In this document: in pieces, positions 27,914-37,764 of the stretch | Layout: each line of letters begins with the position of its first letter | Numbering within the stretch: the first letter of the stretch is position 1 | Assembly (NCBI GenBank): GCA_039817415.1 | Contig: JBCBVV010000030.1 | Location: forward strand, 1-64,000 | Reading direction: 5' to 3' | From: JALEFZ01 sp039817415 | GTDB lineage: Bacteria > Bacteroidota > Bacteroidia > J057 | DNA: 64,000 bases | The notes under the pieces: generated by a model | What the model saw: only the letters and a program-made list of their open reading frames with translations | Told to the model about the DNA's origin: nothing | Database searches by the model: none | Made by a program: the position numbers and the translations under genes

Positions 27914-29155
27914 CTATATAGTCTCTTTCCTGCCTGTTCTGGTATAAAAATTTTCAATTTCCTCGTTCAATTCAATCAGAGATTCCTCTAACAAAGCATC
28001 TTGCTGTTGAACTTGTTTGATTCGCCTCAAAAGGGGCTTTAATTCCTTTTCATCTATGCCGGTTCTGGCAGCCAAGGACCTTTTGAAATTCTCATCCAGC
28101 CTATGGGTTTTGAGATTGTACTTCCTTCTGATGAAATCAAGAAAGGCTTTTATCTTTTTCTCTGCAATGGCGAGGTGTTTTTCTTCCATAGACAGGGAGC
28201 GCTTTTCAAAAAGATAAAGTCGACCTATCGTTTCTGTAAACTCAAGTGTTGTATTACGAAGCGGCTTCATGACTGGAACGATTCGCTGCAATCGCTTTGC
28301 TCCAAAAAACATGAAGAAGGCACCTGCAAAAAGAATAATATAAGTCGCCCACCTCAATGCTTCATGACTCATCAAATATCCCCAAACGCCTCCAGCTCGG
28401 TTTCGATCTGGCGCTTTTTTATTCTGTATGCGTTCCGGCTTGTATAGACTGTCCCATAGGATTTTTCTGTTTGCTGGCAAGGCAGATAGGATTTCCTCTA
28501 GATAAGCCGCTCCCTGAGGCTGCACCATGTAATAATTAGTAAACAACAGGGGGTGGGTAGAAATGTAATAAGCTCCCCTTCCATATTGAACTCTTATACA
28601 AGAAGCCTGATCAGGACTACTGGTGCTAATCAACAGACTAGTTTCGCTATCCCAGGAAGTAATGCGAGACGAAGCATGCTTGGCTGAAACAGAATAGGCA
28701 TTGCCAGATGAGTTGACGGTTAGAAATAGGGAGTCGCGTAAGGAGCCTGAAACTTCCTTGGTATAAAGGCCCAATTCCTCCAATAAGTCAGAACTCAACG
28801 CTTCTGCTACCAGCAATACATCATTCCCCTCAAAGACAAACCTGTTAAGTTCCTCCAACTCGTAGGATTCGGGATAGAATTTATTCCCGATGATGACAAG
28901 TAAATGATCTGTATACTGCTTGAGAACCAGATCATCAAATGGCCCCCATTCTAGCACCTTCACTGTATCGGTTTGATAGATATCTCCTAAGCGTTCAAAT
29001 AGAAGCTTGCTCCCAAAAGCCCTCAAAGCCTTTCGACTGTAAGAAGGCCTCCAATCCTTTGGGCCCTGTGTATTGCCAATTACTCCTGCAAGCAGGGCTA
29101 GCAAGGCAACGACAATCAGAATGCCAATAATGATATTTCTTATTCCTCCCTTCAT
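27914..29155 (-). CDS. DUF4350 domain-containing protein
   Basis: A 413-aa protein. An N-terminal membrane helix (NIIIGILIVVALLALLAGVIG) precedes a domain beginning DWRPSYSRKALRAFGSKLLFERLG, the DUF4350 pattern of MoxR/DUF58 loci. A second helix lies near residue 275 (ATYIILFAGAFFMFFGAKRL), and a cytoplasmic helical tail follows. Function unknown. It overlaps the upstream DUF4129 gene by 4 bp. Confidence 0.85.
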   Translation of the reverse strand: MKGGIRNIIIGILIVVALLALLAGVIGNTQGPKDWRPSYSRKALRAFGSKLLFERLGDIYQTDTVKVLEWGPFDDLVLKQYTDHLLVIIGNKFYPESYELEELNRFVFEGNDVLLVAEALSSDLLEELGLYTKEVSGSLRDSLFLTVNSSGNAYSVSAKHASSRITSWDSETSLLISTSSPDQASCIRVQYGRGAYYISTHPLLFTNYYMVQPQGAAYLEEILSALPANRKILWDSLYKPERIQNKKAPDRNRAGGVWGYLMSHEALRWATYIILFAGAFFMFFGAKRLQRIVPVMKPLRNTTLEFTETIGRLYLFEKRSLSMEEKHLAIAEKKIKAFLDFIRRKYNLKTHRLDENFKRSLAARTGIDEKELKPLLRRIKQVQQQDALLEESLIELNEEIENFYTRTGRKETI

Positions 29156-29850
29156 GACAGCTTCTTCATAAGTCTACCAAAGCTTTCCTTAACCTTGTTA
29201 TACTGTGATTCATTTACGAGAAAATCTCCATACCACGCATAATCATATACCAAAGCCAAGTCGTCAAATTGATCCTTTTCAAGCTCGTTTTTGATTTCTC
29301 TATAATAGTCTCGATTGGTTTTGTTGATCTGCCAAATGATCCTTTTGCCTTCATTTAACTTTTTCAACAAGGCTAAAAATCGCCATCGTATCGCCAGCCT
29401 GTAATCCTTGGCCTGTTCTGCATCAATAATACGCTGATCAAAGCTTTCTTTGTTGATATCCAGGATACGGGGATCAAATTCCAATTGAAGGCCTTTATTT
29501 GACAATTCTTTGTTTCGTCTAGACTGGCCAGAATACTCTCTAATAAGTAAAGCAGCAATCATAATTAAAGCCACGATAATGACCCCAAACAAAGCATAAC
29601 GCCATACCCTCCAATTACCTGCTTCTTCAAGATCTTTTCCAACATTCAGATCTTTCTCTTCTGGGGCAGGCTGAATTCCATAATCATAGTTTGGATTATT
29701 TCGATAGGATTCCAGCTTTTCCTCATCAAACTTCCTGACTTCCTGTGCATGTATAGGGAGGAATGATCCCATCATGAACGCGATAATGACTAGCCATTTA
29801 ACCAAACAGGAAAATATCTTGCGATGGGATATGTAGGAATTCTTTCTCAT
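29152..29850 (-). CDS. DUF4129 domain-containing protein
   Basis: A 232-aa protein. A hydrophobic leader (LVKWLVIIAFMMGSFLPIHAQ) is followed by a periplasmic linker, a membrane helix (WRYALFGVIIVALIMIAALLI) and a C-terminal helical domain with DYRLAIRWRFLALLKKLNEG and YDYAWYGDF, typical of DUF4129. It overlaps both neighbours by 4 bp, so translational coupling in the locus is likely. Confidence 0.85.
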   Translation of the reverse strand: MRKNSYISHRKIFSCLVKWLVIIAFMMGSFLPIHAQEVRKFDEEKLESYRNNPNYDYGIQPAPEEKDLNVGKDLEEAGNWRVWRYALFGVIIVALIMIAALLIREYSGQSRRNKELSNKGLQLEFDPRILDINKESFDQRIIDAEQAKDYRLAIRWRFLALLKKLNEGKRIIWQINKTNRDYYREIKNELEKDQFDDLALVYDYAWYGDFLVNESQYNKVKESFGRLMKKLS

Positions 29851-30845
29851 GCTTCAATGACATAATCCAGGTTTGCGTATTCAAGGCCAAGTTTTCTTGC
29901 TACTTGAGCAGGATAGACCCAATAATACCAGATCAGAAAAGCAGCAGAAGCAAGAATAATTACCATTTTGAAGGCAATATGCATATCTGTTAGCCTTGTG
30001 ATATACCCTTCTAGGAAGGCCGCCAACGTAATAACTGGAATCAGACCTATCATCATTTTGATCCCCGCTCGGGCATTCCTACGTAGGGCGTGTAGCCTTT
30101 TATAAGTTCCTGGAAACAGCAAGCCTGCTCCCATCATCAAGCCTGCTGTCCCTGCCAAGGCAATGGCTGTGATTTCAAGTGTACCATGAATTAGGATAAT
30201 AGGCCATGCTTCTCCTGATGCTCCATATCGCTCAAAAAAGGCGAAAAAGGACCCCACCATGATCCCATTGGTAAAAAGAATATATATGGTTCCTAAACCA
30301 GCGATGATTCCATATAAGAACGAAATCATCATGACGTACATGTTATTAAATGCAATTCGAAGAAAGGTAATGACTGCGCTTCCTCCTCTATAAACATCAG
30401 CAGGCTCCCCCTTCTCAATGTTTCTAATCGTCATATCGATATAATCATCTCCCAGTACTGTCCTTGCCATGCTTTCGTCATTCATAGTCAGAATCCAGCC
30501 CATGGCAACAAAAAAAAGGAAGACTCCAAAAGTAAAGAGGAGATATTTTCTACTGTGGAAATAGATAAGGGGAAGGTCAACGGTTAGAAATCTTTTCAGT
30601 CTGTTTTCTCCCGTATTTTTGTTCTTGTAAATGAGGAGGTAAGTACGGGCAGCCAGGCCGTTTAGGTATTTGACGGTATTGCTCTTGGGATAAAAGGTTC
30701 TGGCATAAGCCAGGTCGTCCGTCAATTGGATATAAAGTTCTTCCAATCGCCCTGGATCAAGACTCTGGTTGTTGTTGCCAAATAAGGATTCTTCGTACTC
30801 CTGCCATTTTTCACGGTTCTTGTGCAGGAAGGCTGGTTCTCTCAT
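29847..30845 (-). CDS. Stage II sporulation protein M-like membrane protein
   Basis: A 332-aa protein of the SpoIIM superfamily (DUF95), here in a non-sporulating lineage. After about 100 soluble residues it has five or six membrane helices. Conserved features are FLRIAFNNMYVMMISFLYGIIAGLGT and WPIILIHGTLEITAIALAGTAGLMMG. In this locus type it accompanies RDD, DUF4129, MoxR and DUF58 genes. It is the first gene of the minus-strand operon and divergent from the RDD gene. Confidence 0.9.
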   Translation of the reverse strand: MREPAFLHKNREKWQEYEESLFGNNNQSLDPGRLEELYIQLTDDLAYARTFYPKSNTVKYLNGLAARTYLLIYKNKNTGENRLKRFLTVDLPLIYFHSRKYLLFTFGVFLFFVAMGWILTMNDESMARTVLGDDYIDMTIRNIEKGEPADVYRGGSAVITFLRIAFNNMYVMMISFLYGIIAGLGTIYILFTNGIMVGSFFAFFERYGASGEAWPIILIHGTLEITAIALAGTAGLMMGAGLLFPGTYKRLHALRRNARAGIKMMIGLIPVITLAAFLEGYITRLTDMHIAFKMVIILASAAFLIWYYWVYPAQVARKLGLEYANLDYVIEA

Positions 30846-31059
30846 GCAGAGCGTTTATAGTTTTCAGACTTCACTTTCGCTCTACCTCAGTTTAGATGGC
30901 GGCAAAATTCCGAATCTAGTGGGTAATGAGCTGAACTTTCGAATGGAGTCAAAATAATCTATTCTATTTCACTAAAAATCCCAACTCCTCCCTATATTCG
31001 ATTGTCTGCTAAATACCCTTACTTTTTATCTCTACAGAAAGTTAGAATAAAATCTTGAA

Positions 31060-31878
31060 ATGAACACGATTTCAATCCCAACTACCCAAAATATTGAACT
31101 GGAATATCCTATAGCCTCTACACAGGAGCGCTTCCTGGCAGGCTTTATCGACCAGTTTGTACTTGGGATATACATCATTCTATTTCATTATCTGGTTTAT
31201 ACCTATTCTAATTTAGAATTATCTCTAGAAATGTTAGAGGCAGATATGACCTCTTGGGGAGTGTTGTATTTTTTACTTTGGCTACCTGCTGTACTATACA
31301 GCCTGATCATGGAAACAACCAATGGCGGCCAAACCGTAGGAAAAATCCTCACCAAAACCAGAACGATTCGACTTGATGGCTCCACGCCAGATACTGCTTC
31401 CTACTTTTTAAGATGGCTTTTTCGCCTGATTGATATCTGGTTCTTGCGCTGGCTGTTTTTCGTCCCCCTTTACAATGGCGACTATTTAATGGCTCTGGTC
31501 CAATTTCTTCTTTTTGCGGGTTGGATCGGGCTGATTTTTGTGGCGGCAACAAAGAATAACCAAAGGATTGGTGACCTTGTCTCTGGAACGACTGTCATAA
31601 AGCTGAAACTGGTTACATCTTTCCTAGACACCATTTATGTAGAAACAGGGGATTCTTACCAATTGGTTTTTCCCGAAATCAGATCATTATCTGACAGGGA
31701 TATGTCAATTTTAAAGGAAGTTTTGGATACAGGCCTAAAAAGCAGGAATCCTCAACTCCTTCAGAAGCTCGCAAATAAGGTAAAGGACGTAACAGGCATA
31801 AAATCTAACATGCCAGATCAACAGTTTTTAGAAACAATTTTAGCAGACTACAATCACTTTTTTGGCAAAAAGGGGTGA
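31060..31878 (+). CDS. RDD family membrane protein
   Basis: A 272-aa protein. The RDD motif appears as RFLAGFIDQFVLGIYI, and a second family stretch reads NGGQTVGKILTKTRTIRLDG. Four membrane helices are followed by a soluble C-terminal tail of about 90 residues. It is divergent from the SpoIIM-led operon and belongs functionally with it by family context. The 324 bp after it (31879-32202) are AT-rich without a recognisable gene. Confidence 0.9.
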   Translation: MNTISIPTTQNIELEYPIASTQERFLAGFIDQFVLGIYIILFHYLVYTYSNLELSLEMLEADMTSWGVLYFLLWLPAVLYSLIMETTNGGQTVGKILTKTRTIRLDGSTPDTASYFLRWLFRLIDIWFLRWLFFVPLYNGDYLMALVQFLLFAGWIGLIFVAATKNNQRIGDLVSGTTVIKLKLVTSFLDTIYVETGDSYQLVFPEIRSLSDRDMSILKEVLDTGLKSRNPQLLQKLANKVKDVTGIKSNMPDQQFLETILADYNHFFGKKG

Positions 31879-32202
31879 TTTTTATCATGAATGATAAAGG
31901 TTTTAGCCTAAAATTACGATACATAGGCTTATTATAATTTTTAAGCCGATTATTTGATATTTCATGACATAAATGTGTACTTTGTATAACAAGTCATTTA
32001 GCGTTATTTTCTTACATCAAAATAATTAGCAGCCAGAAAGACACAAATAGCAAAGCTGCTATCCCGACCACCCCAATTAATTAAGCACTTTGGTAGAAAT
32101 TAATGAATTCTCTGCCTTTGATAGGAAAGTTATGCCTTGTGTAAAATGCTAAATGCCTTTTTGTCGTTAGTAAAATGAACACGTAAAAAGCTAGAAGTCC
32201 TG

Positions 32203-33051
32203 ATGAAACCTGCTATCACAATCCTGGCCATCCTCTTTCTAGGTCTTTCTGTCCATGGTCAACATGATCATAGCGGCCCCAATATCCTTTGGGATCAGCC
32301 TGACATTAAGTCCCAAGTTATCAAGAGACTGGGCATCAAAGCCATGAAAGTTCATGCTTACAAAGCACCACTCACTAGGGGTAATGGGGTGAATGAACAA
32401 GAACACTTTTTCTTTAACGACAAGGGAAAGCTTACCAAAAGCATCGAATTGGTACAACAGGACACCAATAGCGTGCATACCTACCACTACAACAAAAAAG
32501 GAGTACTTGGTTGGAAACACACACAAGACAAAAAATGGAATCGCATCTATCGTGAAGGCTACAGGTTCAACAGCGCCGAAAATGTCTATCAGGTAAAAGC
32601 TTACGAAATGCTTCGTAACCGAGAGCGAATGCTGCTCGACACGAGACAGTACATCTACAACAATGACAGCACCTTGATTGCCATCCGCAGTATGGAAAAC
32701 AACAAACTGGTAGCTGTTCATAAGTTTGAATACAACAAAAAAGGCCAAGTCAAAAAGGAAATCTTCGAAGACGGGTCTAATAAAGTCCTGCAATCTGTTT
32801 CTTATGGATATGATGCTGAAGGCCGTATCGCACGAGTGGTGATGGACAAAGGCATGATCTCAGAGTATCTTTACGAATACAATAGCCAGGGACAGCCGCT
32901 GCAGATTCAAATGGCTGAAAATGGCAAAGTGAAAGGGCTTGTTGTTTATCAGTACAACACCAATGGCCTCGTAGCTCAATTAGACAAGATTATCAATCCA
33001 GACACAAGCGAGGAAAACCACTTTGTCAAGGTTTTCCAGTATAAAAAATAA
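32203..33051 (+). CDS. Exported YD-like repeat protein, 282 aa
   Basis: A signal peptide (MKPAITILAILFLGLSVHGQ) precedes a mature part of about six beta-hairpin repeats of 20-25 residues. Examples are HYNKKGVLGWKH, FEYNKKGQVKKEIFEDGS, YGYDAEGRIARVVMDKGM and YEYNSQGQPLQIQM. The pattern [Y/F]xYxxxG is shared with RHS/YD-type and related wall-associated repeats. There is no toxin-like end, so it is probably a short envelope or secreted beta-structure. Function unknown. Confidence 0.7.
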   Translation: MKPAITILAILFLGLSVHGQHDHSGPNILWDQPDIKSQVIKRLGIKAMKVHAYKAPLTRGNGVNEQEHFFFNDKGKLTKSIELVQQDTNSVHTYHYNKKGVLGWKHTQDKKWNRIYREGYRFNSAENVYQVKAYEMLRNRERMLLDTRQYIYNNDSTLIAIRSMENNKLVAVHKFEYNKKGQVKKEIFEDGSNKVLQSVSYGYDAEGRIARVVMDKGMISEYLYEYNSQGQPLQIQMAENGKVKGLVVYQYNTNGLVAQLDKIINPDTSEENHFVKVFQYKK

Positions 33052-33077
33052 AGAATTTCCATTCCCCCTGTTAAGAT

Positions 33078-33110
33078 TTCGGGTTCTTCCTCGTGAAGAC
33101 CCGATTTTTT
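33078..33110 (+). terminator. Intrinsic terminator after the YD-like repeat gene
   Basis: CGGGTTCTTC pairs with GAAGACCCG, with one bulged T, and is followed by a run of six T. Confidence 0.8.
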
Positions 33111-33270
33111 ACTTTGTAAAAACCTGTCCTTTCGATAGCCGTTAATACATATAATTACCTCCTCCATACAGTCAGGGTTGGCTTTTGTATTTCTTTGTTT
33201 TATTTTCCTGACAAAGGTAGAATAGCTTACCATCCACCAAACCATACAGAATTTTAAGCATTAGAGTGGC

Positions 33271-36219
33271 ATGCGGAATTTTCGCTTGATAGGAATTATT
33301 GGGCTTTTGCTCGGAACCATATCTGCTGTTGGGCAGTCATCCAAAAAGGAGGCCTGGGTAGATAGTGTATTCAACACCATGAGCCTCGATCAGAAGATCG
33401 GACAGTTGTTCGTGGTGGCAACCTTCTCCAACAAAGATGAAGCTGAATACAGTAAGATGGAGAAACTCGTTCGCCAACAACATTTAGGTGGCCTTATCTT
33501 CATGCAAGGGAACCCTAAAAGTCAGGTACAACTCATCAACCGGTATCAACGAGCGGCTAAGGTTCCGCTACTCATCAGTCAGGATGCAGAATGGGGATTA
33601 GCCATGCGCCTAAAAGGGGTACCAAGGTATCCTAAAAATATGACGTTGGGCGCTATCCAAAATGACTCCTTGATTTACCGAATGGGAAGAGAAATGGGGA
33701 AAGACCTTAGAAGGGTGGGCGTAAACTGGAATTTTGCCCCTTCAGTTGACATCAATAACAATCCTAAGAATCCTGTCATCAACTTCCGCTCATTTGGAGA
33801 GGACAAATACAATGTGGCCAGAAAAGGGGTCATGATCATGAAAGGTATGCAAGGTGTAGGCGTTATGGCAGCTGCCAAGCATTTCCCTGGTCATGGTGAT
33901 ACAGATACTGACTCCCACTATTCCCTTCCCCTCATCAATCATGATCAGGTGAGGCTCGATAGTCTCGAACTATACCCCTTCATGAAAATGACAAGGGCAG
34001 GAGTGGCTTCTGTTATGGTAGGACACCTGCATATACCTGCTTTAGATACCATAAAAAACAGACCTACTTCACTTTCCCCTTCGGTTGTAAATGGTCTCCT
34101 TCGTTCAAAAATGAACTATGACGGACTAATCGTGACCGACGCCCTGAATATGAAGGGGGTAACGAAAAGCGTTAAGCCCGGACATGTAGCCCTAAATGCC
34201 TTCAAGGCTGGAAATGATGTCTTGCTGTTTCCTTCAAATATCCCACTCTCCATCAAAACCATGAAAATAGCCCTACAACAAGGAGAGATTGCGGAGGGCG
34301 CACTTAATGAAAGAGTAAAAAGGGTCTTAAGAGCCAAATACGATTGTAGTTTACATACATTCAAACCCATCAATCCAGATGGAATTTCCTCTTATATCTA
34401 CAGAAAAGAAGCTCAAATTCTTCGTAAGCAGCTTTACGAGTCTGCTATTACACTGGCCAAGAATGACAAGATTCTTATTCCACTAAAAGACCTAGAAAAA
34501 AGAAAAATCGCCTTGGTTCAAATTGGAGGTTCCAAAAATAGTACCCTCTTCCGGACCCTTTCAAAGTACGACAAAGTCACTCCAATCAACCTTCCCAATA
34601 ACTTCACTCCACAGCAGCAGGCGCAAGCCCTGAAAAAACTAGAGTCCTTTAACACTGTCATCATAGGTGTATTCGGGATGAAAAGAAGTGCTAAGGATAA
34701 TTTTGGAATCACCCTTGGAACGAAGATGATTTCAGAGAAACTAAGCGGACTTGGGAAGGATGTTATCTTGACACTTTTTGGATCTCCATATGCCTTGAAT
34801 CAATTTGGAACAGAAAAAGCCATACTGGTAGCTTACGAAGGGGTGAAAGAAGCACAGGAAGCTGCCGCCAAGGCTATTTTTGGAGGAATGGTGGTAAATG
34901 GCCGCCTCCCTGTTACGGCAGGACCCAAGTTTAAGGCTGGAACAGGAAGGTTAATTCTTAAGCCTACACGCTTTGGTTTCTCCTATCCAGAAGAAGAAGG
35001 AATGGACAGCCAACGCCTTCAAGAAATCGACGGATTAGTAAAGTACTACATTCAAAAAAAAGCGATGCCCGGAGCCGCAGTTTTGGTTCTGAAGGGCAAT
35101 AACATAGTCTATGAAAAGGGCTTTGGTAGTACACAATATGGAGACAAAGGAAGGAAAATTCATCCCTATCTTCACACTTACGACCTGGCCTCAGTTACTA
35201 AAGTAGCGGCCACTACTGTAGGAAGTATGTTTCTCTACGAAAAAGGCATGCTAGACCTAGATAAGCCCTTACAAACCTATCTTCCCGAGCTTAAAGGTAC
35301 CAACAAATCAAGGTTGACTGTTCGGCGGCTTATGCAACATAATGCTGGACTCGCAGGCTGGTTATCTGTTTACCAGCAAACCTATGCCGACACCAAAAGA
35401 AAGCGATTAGACAAAAAATACTACAGCTACTATCCCTCGAGAAGCCACAATACCCAAATCGCGCCTGCCCTCTATGGTAGCCATGAGCTCGACAAACTAT
35501 TTATTCAAACTCTTAAGGAATCTCCCGTCAATAGAACGACCAGGGTAAAGTACAGTGATGTGGGGCTGATTGTTACAGGAATGACGGTTGAAAAAATTGC
35601 GAGAAGGCCTTTGGATGAGTACATGGATTATGTCTTCTACAATCGCTTGGGAATGAACAAAACCTCTTTTAATCCTCATTCTCAGAAAAAAGAGAAATAT
35701 TGTCCACCAACCGAAGCTGATGTCAGTTGGAGACAAGCCGTGATAAAGGGATATGTTCACGATCCCAACTCAGCAATCATGGGAGGGGTAGCAGGACATG
35801 CAGGCCTCTTTTCAAATGTCTATGACTTAACCAAACTGATGTTGATGCTGAAAAATGGCGGAACATACGGAGGGGATAGGTTTCTAAAGGAAGAAACGAT
35901 CAAATATTTCACGCGACAGCAATTGAGTTATAGCAGAAGAGGGCTAGGATGGGACAAGCCAGCTAGAAAGGGAGAAAAATCCTCCCCTTGCTCAAAATAT
36001 GCCTCCAGAACAACTTTCGGTCACACTGGATTCACTGGGACTGCCGTTTGGGTAGATCCAGCATATGACCTGGTATTTGTATTTTTATCTAATCGTACCT
36101 ACCCTGATCAAAGCAACAGGTTGTTGTACCGGGAAAATGTCAGGTCAAAGATTCATGACAAAGTTTACCAGTCCATCTTTACGTACAATCAGAAAAAGAA
36201 GGCGCGTCTTGTCAAGTGA
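33271..36219 (+). CDS. Two-domain GH3 (NagZ-like) / beta-lactamase-fold fusion
   Basis: A 982-aa exported protein with signal peptide (ending ISAVGQ). Residues about 30-380 form a GH3 beta-N-acetylhexosaminidase domain with the NagZ His/Asp motif AAKHFPGHGDTDTDSH (near 203) and a nucleophile Asp in LIVTDALNMKG. A GH3 C-terminal-like linker follows. Residues about 570-960 form a class C beta-lactamase-like serine hydrolase with SxxK in DLASVTKVA, a YSD box in RVKYSDVGL and HTG in FGHTGFTG. This pairing is known in Bacteroidota. The inferred role is muropeptide trimming in the periplasm, with the second domain possibly a peptidase or esterase. Confidence 0.92.
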   Translation: MRNFRLIGIIGLLLGTISAVGQSSKKEAWVDSVFNTMSLDQKIGQLFVVATFSNKDEAEYSKMEKLVRQQHLGGLIFMQGNPKSQVQLINRYQRAAKVPLLISQDAEWGLAMRLKGVPRYPKNMTLGAIQNDSLIYRMGREMGKDLRRVGVNWNFAPSVDINNNPKNPVINFRSFGEDKYNVARKGVMIMKGMQGVGVMAAAKHFPGHGDTDTDSHYSLPLINHDQVRLDSLELYPFMKMTRAGVASVMVGHLHIPALDTIKNRPTSLSPSVVNGLLRSKMNYDGLIVTDALNMKGVTKSVKPGHVALNAFKAGNDVLLFPSNIPLSIKTMKIALQQGEIAEGALNERVKRVLRAKYDCSLHTFKPINPDGISSYIYRKEAQILRKQLYESAITLAKNDKILIPLKDLEKRKIALVQIGGSKNSTLFRTLSKYDKVTPINLPNNFTPQQQAQALKKLESFNTVIIGVFGMKRSAKDNFGITLGTKMISEKLSGLGKDVILTLFGSPYALNQFGTEKAILVAYEGVKEAQEAAAKAIFGGMVVNGRLPVTAGPKFKAGTGRLILKPTRFGFSYPEEEGMDSQRLQEIDGLVKYYIQKKAMPGAAVLVLKGNNIVYEKGFGSTQYGDKGRKIHPYLHTYDLASVTKVAATTVGSMFLYEKGMLDLDKPLQTYLPELKGTNKSRLTVRRLMQHNAGLAGWLSVYQQTYADTKRKRLDKKYYSYYPSRSHNTQIAPALYGSHELDKLFIQTLKESPVNRTTRVKYSDVGLIVTGMTVEKIARRPLDEYMDYVFYNRLGMNKTSFNPHSQKKEKYCPPTEADVSWRQAVIKGYVHDPNSAIMGGVAGHAGLFSNVYDLTKLMLMLKNGGTYGGDRFLKEETIKYFTRQQLSYSRRGLGWDKPARKGEKSSPCSKYASRTTFGHTGFTGTAVWVDPAYDLVFVFLSNRTYPDQSNRLLYRENVRSKIHDKVYQSIFTYNQKKKARLVK

Positions 36220-36243
36220 GAACATCTTCAAAAAACAAAATAG

Positions 36244-36272
36244 AAAAGGGGCAGAAATGATCTGCCCCTTTT
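36244..36272. terminator. Bidirectional terminator between convergent genes
   Basis: AAAAGGGGCAGA and TCTGCCCCTTTT form a perfect 12-bp stem with a 5-nt loop. It lies between the GH3 fusion and the E2 gene and can serve both. Confidence 0.93.
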
Positions 36273-36300
36273 CATTTATACCTACTAGAGTGTTTCTGAA

Positions 36301-37620
36301 TTAGATCGCCTGATTGAGATCCCACTCCTCAAGGATATCGGCTACGCGCTTAACAAATCTTCCTCCCAATGCCCCATCAATTACTCTGTGGTCATACGAG
36401 TGGGACAAGAACATTTTCTGGCGAATGGCTATGACATCACCTGTAGGCGTTTCAACAACGGCAGGAATCTTTCTGATCGCGCCAGCTGCCATGATGGCAA
36501 CTTGAGGTTGGTTGATGATAGGGGTTCCCATCACATTTCCGAAAGTACCTACGTTAGAAAGCGTATAGGTGCCACCTTCCAATTCACTTGGCTTGAGTTT
36601 GTTGATTCTTGCTCGTGCAGCTAAGTCATTGACAGCAGCAGCCAAACCCGCTAGGCTAAGTTTATCTGCGCCTTTGATAACAGGTACAATTAGGTTATCG
36701 TTAGGAAGGGCAACAGCGATTCCTACATTGATATCTTTCTTGATAATGATATTATCCCCATTGATCGAGGAATTCACAAGAGGAAGTTCTCTCAAGGCTC
36801 TTGTCAAAGCCATGATGAATAAGGGTGTGAAAGTAAGTTTCTCCCCATAGCGCTGCTGAAATTCCTTCTTCATCTTGTTTCTCCACATCACCAGCTTGGT
36901 AACATCAGCTTCTACAAATGAAGTTACATGGGCAGATACTTGGAGGGAGTTCACCATATTTTTGGCGATTAGCTTCCTCATCCGATCCATTTCGATGATT
37001 TCTGTATTTCCGGTCATGGAAACAGCAGGAGCAGATGCCAACTTAGGCGTTTGGGGTGCAGGCTTGACCACAGGTGCTGCTACTGGAGCTGCCACAGGTT
37101 GAGCCTTTCTATTCTTCACATAAGCCAAAATGTCCTTTTTGGTAACTCTTCCTTCTCTCCCTGTGCCTGGAATAGCTTCCAATTCCGTCATGGAGATAGC
37201 CTCAGTTCTGGCAATGTTCATGACCAAGGGAGAATAGAATCTTGTGGTTTCTACATTAGCAGAAGCACCTACTGTTTCTAATACAGGCTCAGCCTGAGGA
37301 ACGAAAGGAACACTTTCAGCTACTTCGACCGCTGCCACTTCAGGACTCGCATGTCCATTAGAGGAACCAGCCACTTCGCTTTCGGTCTCGATGATGGCGA
37401 TTACCTCACCTACAGGAACTACATCTCCTTCATTAAATCGGATTTCAAGCAGTTTGCCATCAACAGGAGAAGGTACCTCAGAGTCTACTTTATCCGTAGC
37501 GATCTCCAAGACTGATTCTTCAGCCTCGATTTCTTCGCCGATAGATTTTGTCCATCCTAGGATAGTCGCCTCAATGATACTCTCACCCATTTTGGGCATG
37601 GTTAGCTCATATTTAGCCAT
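36301..37620 (-). CDS. 2-oxoacid dehydrogenase E2 (dihydrolipoyl acyltransferase)
   Basis: A 439-aa acyltransferase core subunit. The lipoyl domain (residues 1-80) has the modified Lys44 in EIATDKVDSEVP. An Ala/Val/Pro-rich linker leads to a peripheral-subunit-binding domain (YSPLVMNIARTEAIS...GREGRVTKKDILAYV, about 130-170). The C-terminal catalytic domain ends with LSHSYDHRVIDGALG, containing the HxxxD active site. The lipoyl sequence MPKMGESIIEATILGW resembles Bacteroidota branched-chain E2 more than pyruvate E2, so the acyl donor is uncertain. E1 and E3 partner genes are not adjacent. Confidence 0.93.
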   Translation of the reverse strand: MAKYELTMPKMGESIIEATILGWTKSIGEEIEAEESVLEIATDKVDSEVPSPVDGKLLEIRFNEGDVVPVGEVIAIIETESEVAGSSNGHASPEVAAVEVAESVPFVPQAEPVLETVGASANVETTRFYSPLVMNIARTEAISMTELEAIPGTGREGRVTKKDILAYVKNRKAQPVAAPVAAPVVKPAPQTPKLASAPAVSMTGNTEIIEMDRMRKLIAKNMVNSLQVSAHVTSFVEADVTKLVMWRNKMKKEFQQRYGEKLTFTPLFIMALTRALRELPLVNSSINGDNIIIKKDINVGIAVALPNDNLIVPVIKGADKLSLAGLAAAVNDLAARARINKLKPSELEGGTYTLSNVGTFGNVMGTPIINQPQVAIMAAGAIRKIPAVVETPTGDVIAIRQKMFLSHSYDHRVIDGALGGRFVKRVADILEEWDLNQAI

Positions 37621-37764
37621 AGATAGTTTTATTTTGAGAAAAGCAATTTCTATTTCTTTTTGCCTTCAGCTATCATTGAATTAGGATAACTCTATTTCTA
37701 AGCATTTGATTGTGAAGGCAGGCCGCAAAAAATTCAACAAAACTAAGAGAATTTTAATATTCTC

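Noticed and set aside
32203..33051. The YD-like repeat protein as an Rhs toxin
   Set aside because: It is only 282 aa, lacks the Rhs core and DPxGL signal, and has no C-terminal toxin tip.
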